64,000 bases of DNA from assembly GCA_964411505.1 (NCBI GenBank), contig CAYPLH010000007.1, positions 1-64,000 on the forward strand. The letters are read 5' to 3'. Shown here in pieces: positions 53,407 through 62,179 of the stretch. Below the pieces are notes generated by a model. It saw nothing but the letters and a program-made list of their open reading frames with translations, made no database searches and was not told the DNA's origin. The position numbers were made by a program, and so were the translations under genes. Source of the DNA: CAYPLH01 sp964411505. GTDB taxonomy: Bacteria > Bacillota > Clostridia > CAYPLH01 > DUMO01. Position 1 is the first letter of the stretch. Every line of letters starts with the position of its first letter.

Positions 53407-54127
53407 TTTTATCACCTACCATTTTCACAAAAATCTCTTCTAGGCTATCTCCATTAAATTCTTTAATTATCTCATCAATTGTTCCTGTGGTCACAAGACT
53501 CCCCTTGTGTATAATTCCTATTCGGTCGCACAATTTTTCTACTTCACTCATTGTATGGCTGGAAAATATTATTGTTTTACCATCATTTCTGCAAGTCTGA
53601 ATAAAATCATGAACATTTCTGATGGCACTTACATCAAGACCCGAAGTAGGTTCATCAAGAAGCATAATGTCAGGATCATGAACTATTGAGCGTGCAAACG
53701 CTACCTTCTGCTTCATGCCTTTTGAAAACTTACCCGCTTTCCTATTAATATACTCTTCCATTCCGAAAGCTTTTGTCAGATATTTAATTCTTTCATTTAC
53801 TTCAGATTTGCTCATATTGTTCAGTTCACCAAAGTAGGTAATATTTTCAGCTGCAGTAAGCCTGTCGTATAGTCCGCTCTCTCCGCCAAATAAAATTCCA
53901 ATTTTTCTTCTTACCTTCTCAGGCTCTTTAATAAGATCGTAGCCGCCCAGTGAAGCTGTTCCCAAAGTAGGTTTAAGCATTGTAGCTAGTAGCCTTAATG
54001 TTGTAGTCTTCCCAGCACCATTCTCACCGAGCAGCCCAAACACTTCACCTTCCCCCACTTGAAAACTGATATCATTTACAGCTGTTATATCACCAAATCT
54101 CTTAGTTAAACCCGTAACCTTCAACAT
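53396..54127 (-). CDS. natA: ABC transporter ATPase, NatA-like
   Basis: 243 aa. Walker A GENGAGKTT, signature FSKGMKQKV, Walker B IMLLDEPTSGLD and switch His in SSHTMSEVE. Resembles NatA, partner of NatB. Start ATG with GAGGTGATTCT. The two genes overlap, so the complex is co-translated. Flanked 60 bp upstream by the second REP copy. Confidence 0.9.
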   Translation of the reverse strand: MLKVTGLTKRFGDITAVNDISFQVGEGEVFGLLGENGAGKTTTLRLLATMLKPTLGTASLGGYDLIKEPEKVRRKIGILFGGESGLYDRLTAAENITYFGELNNMSKSEVNERIKYLTKAFGMEEYINRKAGKFSKGMKQKVAFARSIVHDPDIMLLDEPTSGLDVSAIRNVHDFIQTCRNDGKTIIFSSHTMSEVEKLCDRIGIIHKGSLVTTGTIDEIIKEFNGDSLEEIFVKMVGDKNEF

Positions 54128-54184
54128 AGAATCACCTCACTGTTAAATTATATTGGCAGATGATATGCATGTCAATAGATGGGA

Positions 54185-54257
54185 AAGCGAGACAGGGGAC
54201 GGTTCTGTGTCCTGGGGACAAAGTCCCCAAGACACAGAACCGTCCCCTGTCTCGCTT
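54185..54257. repeat. REP-type palindrome, copy 2
   Basis: Nearly perfect 35-bp inverted repeat around AAA with the same core as 52118-52184 (one mismatch, CCTGGGG against CCCCAAG). The two copies bracket the natAB operon. The remaining sequence to 54486 holds no ORF I can support. Confidence 0.9.
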
Positions 54258-54486
54258 GACACGATAGCAAATATGGTTTAAAATTATCAAAATTCTGTGG
54301 GCATTGGATGATGAACATGTAAGGCAAATTTTTGACCAGGGGTTAATTCATATTAACGAGGAGTAATATTTTAAAAAATTATCAAGCATATTGAGACTAG
54401 TACGATCTTAAAGAAATAGATTGTGTATATTACCTATGAAAAATCGACAAAACACTATCAAGGCAAAAAAGTATAAGGGGGCGCTA

Positions 54487-56334
54487 ATGAAAAATAGAAT
54501 TTGGAGAATAAGCATAAGTGCAGTAGTGTTTATTGCAGCTTTTGTAATCGATTTTAATATTGAATGGTTGAATATCTCTCTGTTCGTAGTAAGTTATATT
54601 ATTGTTGGCGGGGATATAGTTAAAAGAGCACTTATAAACATTTTAAAAGGCCAAGTGTTCGATGAACATTTTTTGATGGGAATTGCCACTATCGGTGCAT
54701 TTTTAATAGGTGAATATCCGGAGGGTGTTGCAGTTATGTTGTTTTATCAGGTCGGCGAGTTATTTCAAAGCTACGCAGTTGATAAATCAAGAAAATCAAT
54801 TGCAAGTCTTATGGATATCCGACCGGATTATGCAAACTTAAAAAAGGGCGATGATCTAGTTAAGGTGGATCCATATGAAGTGAGGGTAGGAGATATTATA
54901 GTTATCAGAGCAGGAGAAAAAATCCCTCTTGATGCAAAAGTCATTACAGGCAGCTCCATGATTGACACATCAGCGCTTACTGGCGAGTCAGTTCCTCGTG
55001 AAATAGATGTGGGAAGTGATATCTTAAGTGGATGTATCAATATTTACGGAGTTATCACAGCAGAGGTTACAAAGAAATTTGAGGAATCTACTGTAAACAA
55101 AATATTGGATTTAGTAGAAAATTCAAGCAGTAAAAAATCTAAATCAGAGCAATTTATTACAAGGTTTGCAAGATACTATACTCCTGTTGTCGTAATAGTT
55201 GCAGTTCTCCTTGCATTTGCACCCCCACTTTTGATTAGCGGAGCATCGTTCAATGATTGGATATATCGGGCATTGTCATTCCTTGTAGTTTCATGTCCAT
55301 GCGCCCTTGTTATATCTATTCCTTTAAGCTTCTTTGGTGGAATAGGTGGAGCTTCAAGAAAGGGTATTCTGGTTAAAGGCGGCAACTATTTGGAAACACT
55401 GGCTAAAACTGAAATTATCGTATTTGATAAAACAGGCACATTGACAAAAGGAGTATTTAATGTTCAGGAAATTCATCCGGAAGAAAGTTTCTCAAAAGAA
55501 GAACTATTAGAGTTAGCCATTTACGCAGAAAGTTACTCCAATCATCCTATCTCGATCTCACTAAAACGCTCTTATGGCAAAGAGGTGGATAATAGTAAAA
55601 TCTCTGATGTGGTAGAAATACCAGGTCACGGTGTTGGTGCAACTGTTGCTGGCAAAAAGGTTCTTGCAGGAAATATCAAATTCATGAAAAAGGAAAATAT
55701 CTCTTTCTTCAAGAAAGAGCTGATCGGTACTGTAGTGCATATTGCAGTAGATAACCAGTATGCAGGTTACATTATTATCTCTGATGAGCTAAAGGAAGAT
55801 TCTGCACAGGCCATCAAAGAATTAAAATCATCTGGTATTAATCAAACTGTAATGCTAACAGGTGATAATAAAAACGTCGGTAAAAAGGTAGCTAAAGAGC
55901 TTGGACTTGATAAAGTATACACTGAACTATTACCGATAAATAAAGTTGAGAAACTGGAAGAACTACTTATGCAAAAATCTGCAAAAGGAAAACTTGCATA
56001 TGTAGGTGACGGAATTAATGATGCTCCTGTTTTAGCTCGTGCAGATATTGGAATAGCAATGGGTGGCTTAGGCTCTGATGCAGCAATCGAAGCTGCAGAT
56101 GTTGTAATTATGACAGATGAGCCATCTAAAATTGCTACTGCAATAAAGATTTCTAAAAAGACACTTAAAATTGCATATCAAAACATTTACTTTGCCATTG
56201 GAATAAAAGTAGCTGTCCTTATTTTCAGTGCATTTGGGATTACTACCATGTGGGCAGCAATATTTGCTGATGTAGGTGTAACCGTTATAGCAATATTGAA
56301 TGCGTTCCGAGCATTGAGTGCACCACGCAAATAG
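54487..56334 (+). CDS. P1B-type heavy-metal-transporting ATPase (Zn/Cd-like)
   Basis: ~615 aa. CPC motif in SCPCALV (TM6), phosphorylation loop DKTGT, GDGINDAP hinge, TGES and the C-terminal DVGVTVIAILNAFR with the Asp typical of Zn2+/Cd2+/Pb2+ exporters (ZntA/CadA subgroup). It lacks the N-terminal HMA domain, and no ArsR/MerR regulator is next to it. ATG chosen because AGGGGG lies 7 nt upstream; the ORF can extend 22 codons further without a site. A strong terminator follows. Confidence 0.9.
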   Translation: MKNRIWRISISAVVFIAAFVIDFNIEWLNISLFVVSYIIVGGDIVKRALINILKGQVFDEHFLMGIATIGAFLIGEYPEGVAVMLFYQVGELFQSYAVDKSRKSIASLMDIRPDYANLKKGDDLVKVDPYEVRVGDIIVIRAGEKIPLDAKVITGSSMIDTSALTGESVPREIDVGSDILSGCINIYGVITAEVTKKFEESTVNKILDLVENSSSKKSKSEQFITRFARYYTPVVVIVAVLLAFAPPLLISGASFNDWIYRALSFLVVSCPCALVISIPLSFFGGIGGASRKGILVKGGNYLETLAKTEIIVFDKTGTLTKGVFNVQEIHPEESFSKEELLELAIYAESYSNHPISISLKRSYGKEVDNSKISDVVEIPGHGVGATVAGKKVLAGNIKFMKKENISFFKKELIGTVVHIAVDNQYAGYIIISDELKEDSAQAIKELKSSGINQTVMLTGDNKNVGKKVAKELGLDKVYTELLPINKVEKLEELLMQKSAKGKLAYVGDGINDAPVLARADIGIAMGGLGSDAAIEAADVVIMTDEPSKIATAIKISKKTLKIAYQNIYFAIGIKVAVLIFSAFGITTMWAAIFADVGVTVIAILNAFRALSAPRK

Positions 56335-56361
56335 GCTTGGATTTCTTTCCCAAGCCTATTT
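56329..56361 (+). terminator. Terminator of the P-ATPase gene
   Basis: Perfect 12-bp stem AAATAGGCTTGG/CCAAGCCTATTT with a 9-nt loop, beginning inside the last codons of the ATPase and followed by TGTAGAG. Confidence 0.75.
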
Positions 56362-56492
56362 GTAGAGACCTCAATTGATTGTTTTGTTTGTTGATATTCT
56401 GCACTATTTTACATATAACACTATTAATTTTGCAAAACGAGCTTAAAACACACAAATCTTCCTACGATTTTTGAAAGTATTGCTTTAACACC

Positions 56493-56593
56493 CAAAAAGC
56501 ATATTAGTTGAACTTTACATACAATACGTAGTGTCAGAGTGTTTTCTTTCTGCAGTATATATTGTACGTGAAGTTTATTCAACTTGCTTTTTG
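56493..56593. repeat. Dispersed hairpin repeat, copy B
   Basis: Outer stem CAAAAAGCA/TGCTTTTTG (copy A has GTA/TAC at the same place), inner arms TTGAACTT...AAGTTTATTCAA and ATACAATA/TATTGTAC. About 100 bp, aligned along its whole length with 30113-30216. Lies downstream of the P-ATPase and next to the spo0E-like gene. Confidence 0.65.
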
Positions 56594-56617
56594 TGAATAA
56601 TCATATAGTAATTTTAA

Positions 56618-56746
56618 TTAGTAGTTTGACACTTTTAGTATAAGTTCATCCAATTCGTTACTTACTTTCAGTATTTCATCTTTGTCAACTGACGTTGTCT
56701 CCATCCTTTTAATTTTTCTAATGATTTCTGCTAGCGTTTTTCTCAA
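56618..56746 (-). CDS. Spo0E-like aspartyl-phosphate phosphatase family peptide
   Basis: 42-aa ORF below common length cut-offs. TTG start with GGAGGAAG about 6 nt upstream. It begins MRKTLAEIIRKIKRMETT and ends KVSNELDELILKVSNY. The two-helix pattern and S-x-x-L-D signature (SNELDELI) match Spo0E-family proteins that dephosphorylate Spo0A~P and delay sporulation. No neighbouring gene is co-oriented closely; it is its own unit. Without a search the family call is moderate. Confidence 0.65.
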   Translation of the reverse strand: MRKTLAEIIRKIKRMETTSVDKDEILKVSNELDELILKVSNY

Positions 56747-56966
56747 AGTCTTCCTCCTACGTGCTATTTTTTTGTAGAAGGTGTTGGTAATGGTTTACGT
56801 AAAATAGAATAATACATTTTTAATCGAATTTCAATACCTAAATTGCAACTATAGCGACAAATGCTTCAAACTACGTCAATATTCCTAGGGAAATATCAGG
56901 AAATAATTCTTCAATCATTTTTGATTGACTGGACCATTACCTAAGCGCACCTATACTATTGTGAAT

Positions 56967-58151
56967 CTATATTTTGATACTTGGAATGTCAACATTTATG
57001 TCAACATCATTATCATAATCAACACCATCAATAGAAAATCCGAACAAGTTAAAAAACTCATGTCGATAACCTTCTATATCTGAGATATCATTTATATTAT
57101 CCGACCTTATTATCTTCCAAGTGTCTAACACCTCATTTTGTACATCTTCTCTCATCTCAAGATCATCTATACGGATTCTTCCCCTGTCATCAATTTTTAC
57201 AGTTTTATCATATAGGCTTTTGAGCAATCTACCCATTTGTTCAATACAGCCTTCATGTATCCCTTTAGTCTTCATTGTTTTAAACAATATGGATACATAA
57301 AGTGGTACAACTGGTATAGCTGAACTTGCCTGAGTAACTACAGCTTTGTTAACTGAAACATAAGCCCTACCGCTTATATCATTAAGGATTTGTGTAATAT
57401 CTCTTGCAGTAGCTTCAAGGTGATCTTTTGCCTTTCCAATTGTACCATCCCTATATATTGCATGTGTTAACTCTGGTCCTACATAGGAGTAAGCCAGTGT
57501 TAGAGCATTTTGGGACAGCAGCTTCTCTTTTTTTAAGGTATCAAGCCATATCTTCCAGTCCTCTCCACCCATTACAGCTACTGTATTATTTATTTCATCT
57601 TCAGTTGCCTTTTCAATTGAGATGTCTGATATCTGACCTGTATGAAAGTCAACAGTCTTGCTTGTATAATCTTTTCCAATAGGTTTTAATACTGAATTAT
57701 AAGTTTCACCGGTAAAAGGATCTATCCGTCGTGGTGATGCTAAACTGTAAATTACAAGATCAATTGGCCCTATGTCCTTTTTGATTAACTCTACTGTTTG
57801 CTGCTTAATTTCATTTGAAAACGCGTCTCCGTTAATACTCTTTGCATATAGCCCCGCTTCGTTAGCTAGTTTCTCAAAGGCGGCTGCATTGTACCAACCT
57901 GCAGTCGCTGTCTTTTTTGATGCAGGCTTTTCGAAGAAAATGCCTACCGTTTTGGATCCAAAACCAAAAGCAGCAGCAATTCTTGAAGCAAGTCCATAGC
58001 CAGTAGACGCACCAATAACAAGTACATTTTTGGGTCCTTTGCAAAAATTTTGGTTTTTAATATATTCAATTTGGTTTCTTATGTTTTTTTCACAACCAAC
58101 TGGATGTGCCGTAGTACAAATAAAACCCCTAAATTTTGGAGAAATAATCAT
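56967..58151 (-). CDS. fabV: trans-2-enoyl-CoA/ACP reductase (FabV/Ter family)
   Basis: ~394 aa. NADH-binding GASTGYGLASRI and the Y-x8-K catalytic motif in SYVGPELTHAIYRDGTIGKAK. Reduces trans-2-enoyl-CoA or -ACP; in clostridia this is used for butyryl-CoA formation or as a triclosan-insensitive enoyl reductase. Opening MIISPKFRGFICTTAHPVG is canonical; ATG 58151 has AAAGGGG 7 nt upstream. A two-hairpin repeat element lies ~65 bp upstream. Confidence 0.92.
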   Translation of the reverse strand: MIISPKFRGFICTTAHPVGCEKNIRNQIEYIKNQNFCKGPKNVLVIGASTGYGLASRIAAAFGFGSKTVGIFFEKPASKKTATAGWYNAAAFEKLANEAGLYAKSINGDAFSNEIKQQTVELIKKDIGPIDLVIYSLASPRRIDPFTGETYNSVLKPIGKDYTSKTVDFHTGQISDISIEKATEDEINNTVAVMGGEDWKIWLDTLKKEKLLSQNALTLAYSYVGPELTHAIYRDGTIGKAKDHLEATARDITQILNDISGRAYVSVNKAVVTQASSAIPVVPLYVSILFKTMKTKGIHEGCIEQMGRLLKSLYDKTVKIDDRGRIRIDDLEMREDVQNEVLDTWKIIRSDNINDISDIEGYRHEFFNLFGFSIDGVDYDNDVDINVDIPSIKI

Positions 58152-58217
58152 ATCCATACCCCTTTCTTTCATACCTAATATTATTACCATGTAATAAGAG
58201 ATTATATTGATTAATTA

Positions 58218-58312
58218 TTATATCATGAATTTCGAAGAAATTGCATGATATAATTGCGCATGTGCTTTTTTTGCCTTGGCAAAAAAAGTGGTGAATGTGC
58301 AATTACCAAACA
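58218..58312. repeat. Two-hairpin repeat element upstream of fabV
   Basis: ATATCATG AATTTC/GAAATT CATGATAT hairpin, followed by GTGCTTTTTTTGCC/GGCAAAAAAAGTGG hairpin. A diverged copy with the same arrangement is at 59587-59675, upstream of the SleB-like gene. Could be regulatory or a small mobile repeat. Confidence 0.55.
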
Positions 58313-58343
58313 ACAAAACCAAAACCTACAAATTTCCTTTAAA

Positions 58344-58390
58344 AAAGAGAGAAGATAAATGTTCTCAATGAATATTTATCTTCTCTCTTT
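58344..58390. terminator. Terminator downstream of the SleB-like gene
   Basis: Perfect 17-bp stem AAAGAGAGAAGATAAAT/ATTTATCTTCTCTCTTT with a 13-nt loop, followed on the + strand by GATTTTATATAATTTTCC. Acts on the minus-strand transcript and possibly in both directions. Confidence 0.75.
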
Positions 58391-58580
58391 GATTTTATAT
58401 AATTTTCCCTTAATTTAGCTCAATATTCACAAGTGTTATAGGCTGTCGGTTACGCATCTTGTAAAATTGCAGCTATCAAGAGCTAGCATTATTTTTATGA
58501 ACACAAGTCATAAATAGTTACACTAAATCAAGTATTTCACAAATTTTGCAAACACTTACCTTTGGTATTATGCCATACCA

Positions 58581-59564
58581 TTACAAGTAAAAGTGATGCC
58601 CACCGATTACTCCAAAAAGCTCTCTGCTAGCTTGAATCCATGTATGTCCTGACTTTACAGGATTTAAAAAATAGAGAGAGCTGCCTATATTATTATTTCC
58701 CGAGAGAGCTTCCTTAGCAGCACGTATACTTGACTCCGAAGGTTCATTATAAATAGAACCATTTTTAACTGGTGTAAATTGATACCCATAAGATGGATCA
58801 AAGATTACATCTTTAATGCTGTCTGGAAATTCGCTACTATTCTTTCGGTTAATCACTACATTAGCAACTGCAAGTTTCCCTTCATAGGGCTCCCCTATTG
58901 CTTCAGCTTCAACAATTTTAGAAAGCCAATATAAATCTTCCTCGGAGTACAAAGAACTCAAATAATTATTATCACTATTTTGTTCATCTGTACTAATAGA
59001 AACAACATAGTTAGCTGAGTTCCAGTCAAGGCCAGCTCCAAAGCACTCTGCAATTATTCTGAGCGGTACATATATTCTTCCTTTATAAACACAGGTTACA
59101 AATCCAGTATTTATACTTTGTCCATCCACAATAATATTTTCTTTCCCCGGTGTCAGCTTAATGCTTTTTCCGTTTCCCGTAATAATAGCAGTCTGATTAT
59201 AATTATCCCAATTGACTGTTGCACCAAGACCTTCCGCTACAAATCTGACAGGGACAAATACAGTATCTTTTTCAATATATGGCGATGCATCCATGTCAAT
59301 AAATACACCGTTTACATTTACCGTAACGGTTTTATTATTAATTAATGGTCTTATTTTCAGGAGCTGACCACTGAATATAGTTGCATCAGTATAATTGTTC
59401 AGATCCATTAACTTCTCTACAGGTACTCCGTGTTGCATTGCAATCTTATAATAAGTGTCTCCGGGACGGACTGTATACATTTCAAAGCCTGCAGCATATC
59501 CAGGAATCGCTACTGTTAACCCTAAAATAATAATAAAAATGATTAATACTTTTTTGATAACAAT
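58581..59564 (-). CDS. LysM + copper-amine-oxidase-N + SleB-like cell wall hydrolase
   Basis: Secreted hydrolase. The ATG at 59480 gives 299 residues starting MYTVRPGDTYYKIA. The same frame stays open upstream and encodes a clear signal peptide (IKKVLIIFIIILGLTVAIPGYAAG) preceded by GGAGGGGGAG. No AUG/GUG/UUG is in that frame: ATT at 59564 is the best start. One additional A in the A6 run would instead put TTG 59563 in frame. Domains: LysM (~1-45 of the mature form), copper amine oxidase N-like (VNVNGVFIDMDASPYIEKDTVFVPVRFVAEGLGATV, ~50-155), SleB/CwlJ hydrolase (IVEAEAIGEPYEGKLAVANVV). Likely spore cortex or wall lysis. Confidence 0.82.
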   Translation of the reverse strand: MVIKKVLIIFIIILGLTVAIPGYAAGFEMYTVRPGDTYYKIAMQHGVPVEKLMDLNNYTDATIFSGQLLKIRPLINNKTVTVNVNGVFIDMDASPYIEKDTVFVPVRFVAEGLGATVNWDNYNQTAIITGNGKSIKLTPGKENIIVDGQSINTGFVTCVYKGRIYVPLRIIAECFGAGLDWNSANYVVSISTDEQNSDNNYLSSLYSEEDLYWLSKIVEAEAIGEPYEGKLAVANVVINRKNSSEFPDSIKDVIFDPSYGYQFTPVKNGSIYNEPSESSIRAAKEALSGNNNIGSSLYFLNPVKSGHTWIQASRELFGVIGGHHFYL

Positions 59565-59586
59565 CTCCCCCTCCTCTAAATGGATA

Positions 59587-59675
59587 TTAGATCATGTGTT
59601 TTAAAGAAATATCACGATCTAATTACTCATGTGCGCTTTTACGTTAGAAAAAGTCTTGCACACGCTCAAAACAAA
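59587..59675. repeat. Two-hairpin repeat element upstream of the SleB-like gene
   Basis: Diverged copy of 58218-58312: TTAGATCATG/CACGATCTAA arms followed by CATGTGCGCTTTT with A-rich return strand. Located ~20 bp before the hydrolase start. Confidence 0.5.
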
Positions 59676-59736
59676 TATGAGGTATATAAAATCCTCCGTT
59701 TATGACATTGCACACAAATCAATCCCGCCGGAAGCA

Positions 59737-59766
59737 TATAATAACCTCGGTAACGAGGTTATTATA
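59737..59766. repeat. 13-bp hairpin with GTAA tetraloop
   Basis: TATAATAACCTCG/CGAGGTTATTATA around a GTAA (GNRA-type) loop. Sits between the Mrr-like and SleB-like genes; no T-run on either strand, so it may stabilise a transcript end rather than terminate. Confidence 0.6.
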
Positions 59767-59872
59767 TCATGAAATTATTAAAATTAGATTACTGCTAATT
59801 TACTTGTCCATTTCAAATTGTTAAATAATTTTCCATTATAGTTATTGTTTTGTTTATAATAATCCCAACTTA

Positions 59873-60385
59873 TTATTCAGCACTTTTCAAGGCATTAATA
59901 GCTGTACGCTTTCCGGTTTGGACTTCCTTGCACATGTCAAGAAGTTGTTCTCCATTAATGCAGGTTATAACATTTTTATGGCAATACACTCTGGTGCTCC
60001 TCTTATAATCGCCTAGTGTTATAAGCATCCCTCTGAAAATTGAATTTACATGCATACATCTTGCAAGCTTCATCGCTTCTTCTACTTCAACCTGCCAATT
60101 GTGCGCATGCTTCCATACTACTACAAAATGTGTGTCGTCTAGCAAAAACCCATTCCCCTCATCACCACATTTGTCTGTAAACTCGACTTTATGTCCTTTT
60201 CTTCTTAATGCTTCAGCAATAATATTTTGAAAGTCTCTTGTGTTCATGTATAACAGAAATCTCCTTGAATCTACATTCTCAAGCAAATTTCTTATTTTTA
60301 TTCTATACAAAATAAGAGCAAGAATGGAAAAAATATAGTAAAAAATGGCTGCTATAATCATAAGGAATATCCATATAAATAACAT
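59873..60385 (-). CDS. Membrane-anchored Mrr/restriction-endonuclease-like protein
   Basis: ~170 aa. N-terminal membrane helix (residues ~2-28, LFIWIFLMIIAAIFYYIFSI), then an Mrr_cat-like fold: FQNIIAEALRRKGHKVEFTDKCGDEGNGFLLDDTHFVVVWKHA. The Asp (GDEGNG) and Lys (VWKH) of the PD-(D/E)XK site are seen, but the usual Gln/Glu before x-K is Val, so activity is doubtful. Similar membrane-attached Mrr-like proteins occur in Clostridia without a modification partner. Start ATG with GAGGTG 6 nt upstream. Confidence 0.7.
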   Translation of the reverse strand: MLFIWIFLMIIAAIFYYIFSILALILYRIKIRNLLENVDSRRFLLYMNTRDFQNIIAEALRRKGHKVEFTDKCGDEGNGFLLDDTHFVVVWKHAHNWQVEVEEAMKLARCMHVNSIFRGMLITLGDYKRSTRVYCHKNVITCINGEQLLDMCKEVQTGKRTAINALKSAE

Positions 60386-60554
60386 ACTAATCACCTCGAT
60401 TATTAGTCTGCCGTAACAAAGAGATAAAATACATTTACTTCAATTTTTTGTCGTTTGCTTAACCAAGAAAAAAAGGTATATGAACGTATACTTTTATATG
60501 CAAGAAGCAAGAACGCTCAATGTTAACCTGAACCTACTTCTACAAAAGCTCTCA

Positions 60555-61373
60555 TTACACACGAGGTACGTTTCTACCATAAAATATTTCGTTCATCTCT
60601 CTTTTAAGTCTTTGCTTAATCTTTCTTTTTTGTGAGCTATTAAGCTCGCTTATACCTGTTCCAAAAAGATAGTTATCAAGATTAAACTCCTTAAGAAGCA
60701 TTTTTGTATGAAATATATTTTCCTGGTAAACATTTACATCTATCATGTGATAAAGCCTTCGAATCTCTCCTGGGATGTAGTTTTGTATTGAATTAATTTT
60801 ATGATCAATAAAAAATTTTCTGCCGTCAACATCTCGGGTAAAACCTCTGACACGATAGTCGATAGTTGCAATATCGACCTCAAAGCTATGGAGCAAATAG
60901 GTAAGCGCTTTTAAAGGTGATATCTGACCACAAGTTGACACATCGATATCTACTCTGAATGTGCTAATGCCTTGGTACGGATGGCTTTCCGGGTAAGTAT
61001 GCACGGTTATATGACTTTTATCAAGGTGAGCTGCCACATTTTCGGGAAGTGGACCGGGTGCTTCAGTGCTTGAATACTTAGAATGCTCTTCATAATTTAC
61101 TTTTTCCTCGGATACAAGAATCGTGACACTAGCACCCTGGGGGTCATAGTCCTGTTTTGCAATATTCAGTATATTTGCGCCTATAATATGGGCTACGTCT
61201 GTAAGAATTTTAGTAAGTCTGTCCGCATTGTATTCCTCATCAATATACTCTATATAGGCCTTAGTGTGCTCTTCCGACTGCGCATAACAAATGTCATACA
61301 AGTTAAAGCTAAGTGTTTTCGTCAAATTATTAAATCCATATAATTTTAGCTTCTTTATGTTCTTTACCGCCAA
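60555..61373 (-). CDS. speD: S-adenosylmethionine decarboxylase proenzyme
   Basis: 272 aa, class 1 (Escherichia coli-like) SpeD. Cleaves itself at Ser120 in DKSHITVHTYPE to make the pyruvoyl cofactor and supplies decarboxylated AdoMet for spermidine. ISTFRVDIDVSTCGQ and the VRGFTRDVDGRK segment are typical. TTG start with AGGAAATA upstream. No speE is visible in the window. Confidence 0.93.
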   Translation of the reverse strand: MAVKNIKKLKLYGFNNLTKTLSFNLYDICYAQSEEHTKAYIEYIDEEYNADRLTKILTDVAHIIGANILNIAKQDYDPQGASVTILVSEEKVNYEEHSKYSSTEAPGPLPENVAAHLDKSHITVHTYPESHPYQGISTFRVDIDVSTCGQISPLKALTYLLHSFEVDIATIDYRVRGFTRDVDGRKFFIDHKINSIQNYIPGEIRRLYHMIDVNVYQENIFHTKMLLKEFNLDNYLFGTGISELNSSQKRKIKQRLKREMNEIFYGRNVPRV

Positions 61374-61392
61374 TATTTCCTGCCACCTTTCT

Positions 61393-62064
61393 CTATTGAT
61401 TAATTATCAACCTAACAGCTCCGCTTTCACTTAATAGATTAACCAGATCTTTTATACTTTTAATTTCATTCTCACTAAATATACCACCTCGCGCCACGTC
61501 ATCAACCTGATGAAAATCTGATCCTGACAGCATTTTTAAGTTATTAGATTTAGCAAATTCAAGTGCTAGATGGTTGTTTGATTCATGTCGTGGGTGTCCA
61601 TTAAAAACTTCTACCCCATCAAGCAGCTTTGGATCAGCTCTTTCCATCTTATTCCGAAATGGATGAGCCTGATAAATTAAAACACCCTGCCCTTCAATAA
61701 ATTTTCTGAACTTAGCAAGACCTAAATAATAAAGCTCTTTATTCTCCTTTAAAAACTTTTCATCCAAACCAAAAACCAGATAATCATTAGGATTTTCAGT
61801 AAACCGTATTTCAATGCCAAGCATAACAGTTAATCCAATTTTTTCACCTTCGTCTAGGGCAATCCTATACCCTTTTAAAAAGTCATCAATCTTTTCACTC
61901 CAAGAGCATCCTGGAGACTTTTCAAAAAAACGCTTAGCATAGTGGTCTGTAATGACAATACCTTTGTACCCTGCTTCTTTATACATTCTTACTGCATCCC
62001 TCGCCTGAACTTTTGCACATGAACTGGTTTCATCGGTATGCACATGGGTATCATATTTATACAT
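61393..62064 (-). CDS. PHP-domain metal-dependent phosphoesterase
   Basis: 223 aa. HVHTDETSSC at the start, the GIVITDHY motif, HPF and GSDFHQ near the C-terminus give the PHP metal site. Likely a nucleotide or sugar phosphatase; could be a tyrosine-protein phosphatase-like enzyme. ATG with AGGGGG upstream. It precedes speD by 19 bp on the same strand. Confidence 0.85.
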   Translation of the reverse strand: MYKYDTHVHTDETSSCAKVQARDAVRMYKEAGYKGIVITDHYAKRFFEKSPGCSWSEKIDDFLKGYRIALDEGEKIGLTVMLGIEIRFTENPNDYLVFGLDEKFLKENKELYYLGLAKFRKFIEGQGVLIYQAHPFRNKMERADPKLLDGVEVFNGHPRHESNNHLALEFAKSNNLKMLSGSDFHQVDDVARGGIFSENEIKSIKDLVNLLSESGAVRLIINQ

Positions 62065-62083
62065 TAATTATTTCCCCCTAAAA

Positions 62084-62148
62084 AAGGTGGCTTAGCCACT
62101 TTTTTTTGCTAGGGAACCTTATGGTTCCCTTCGACGGATGCTCCGCAT
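62084..62148. repeat. Hairpins and shared 25-bp repeat between gatB and PHP gene
   Basis: GTGGC TTA GCCAC next to T-runs (62090-62107) and AGGGAACC TTAT GGTTCCCT (62111-62130) form two hairpins. Bases 62124-62148 repeat window bases 1-25 exactly. Probably a transcript end for gatB. Confidence 0.6.
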
Positions 62149-62179
62149 TCTTGAGCACCCTCCTTAAAAAAATTACATT

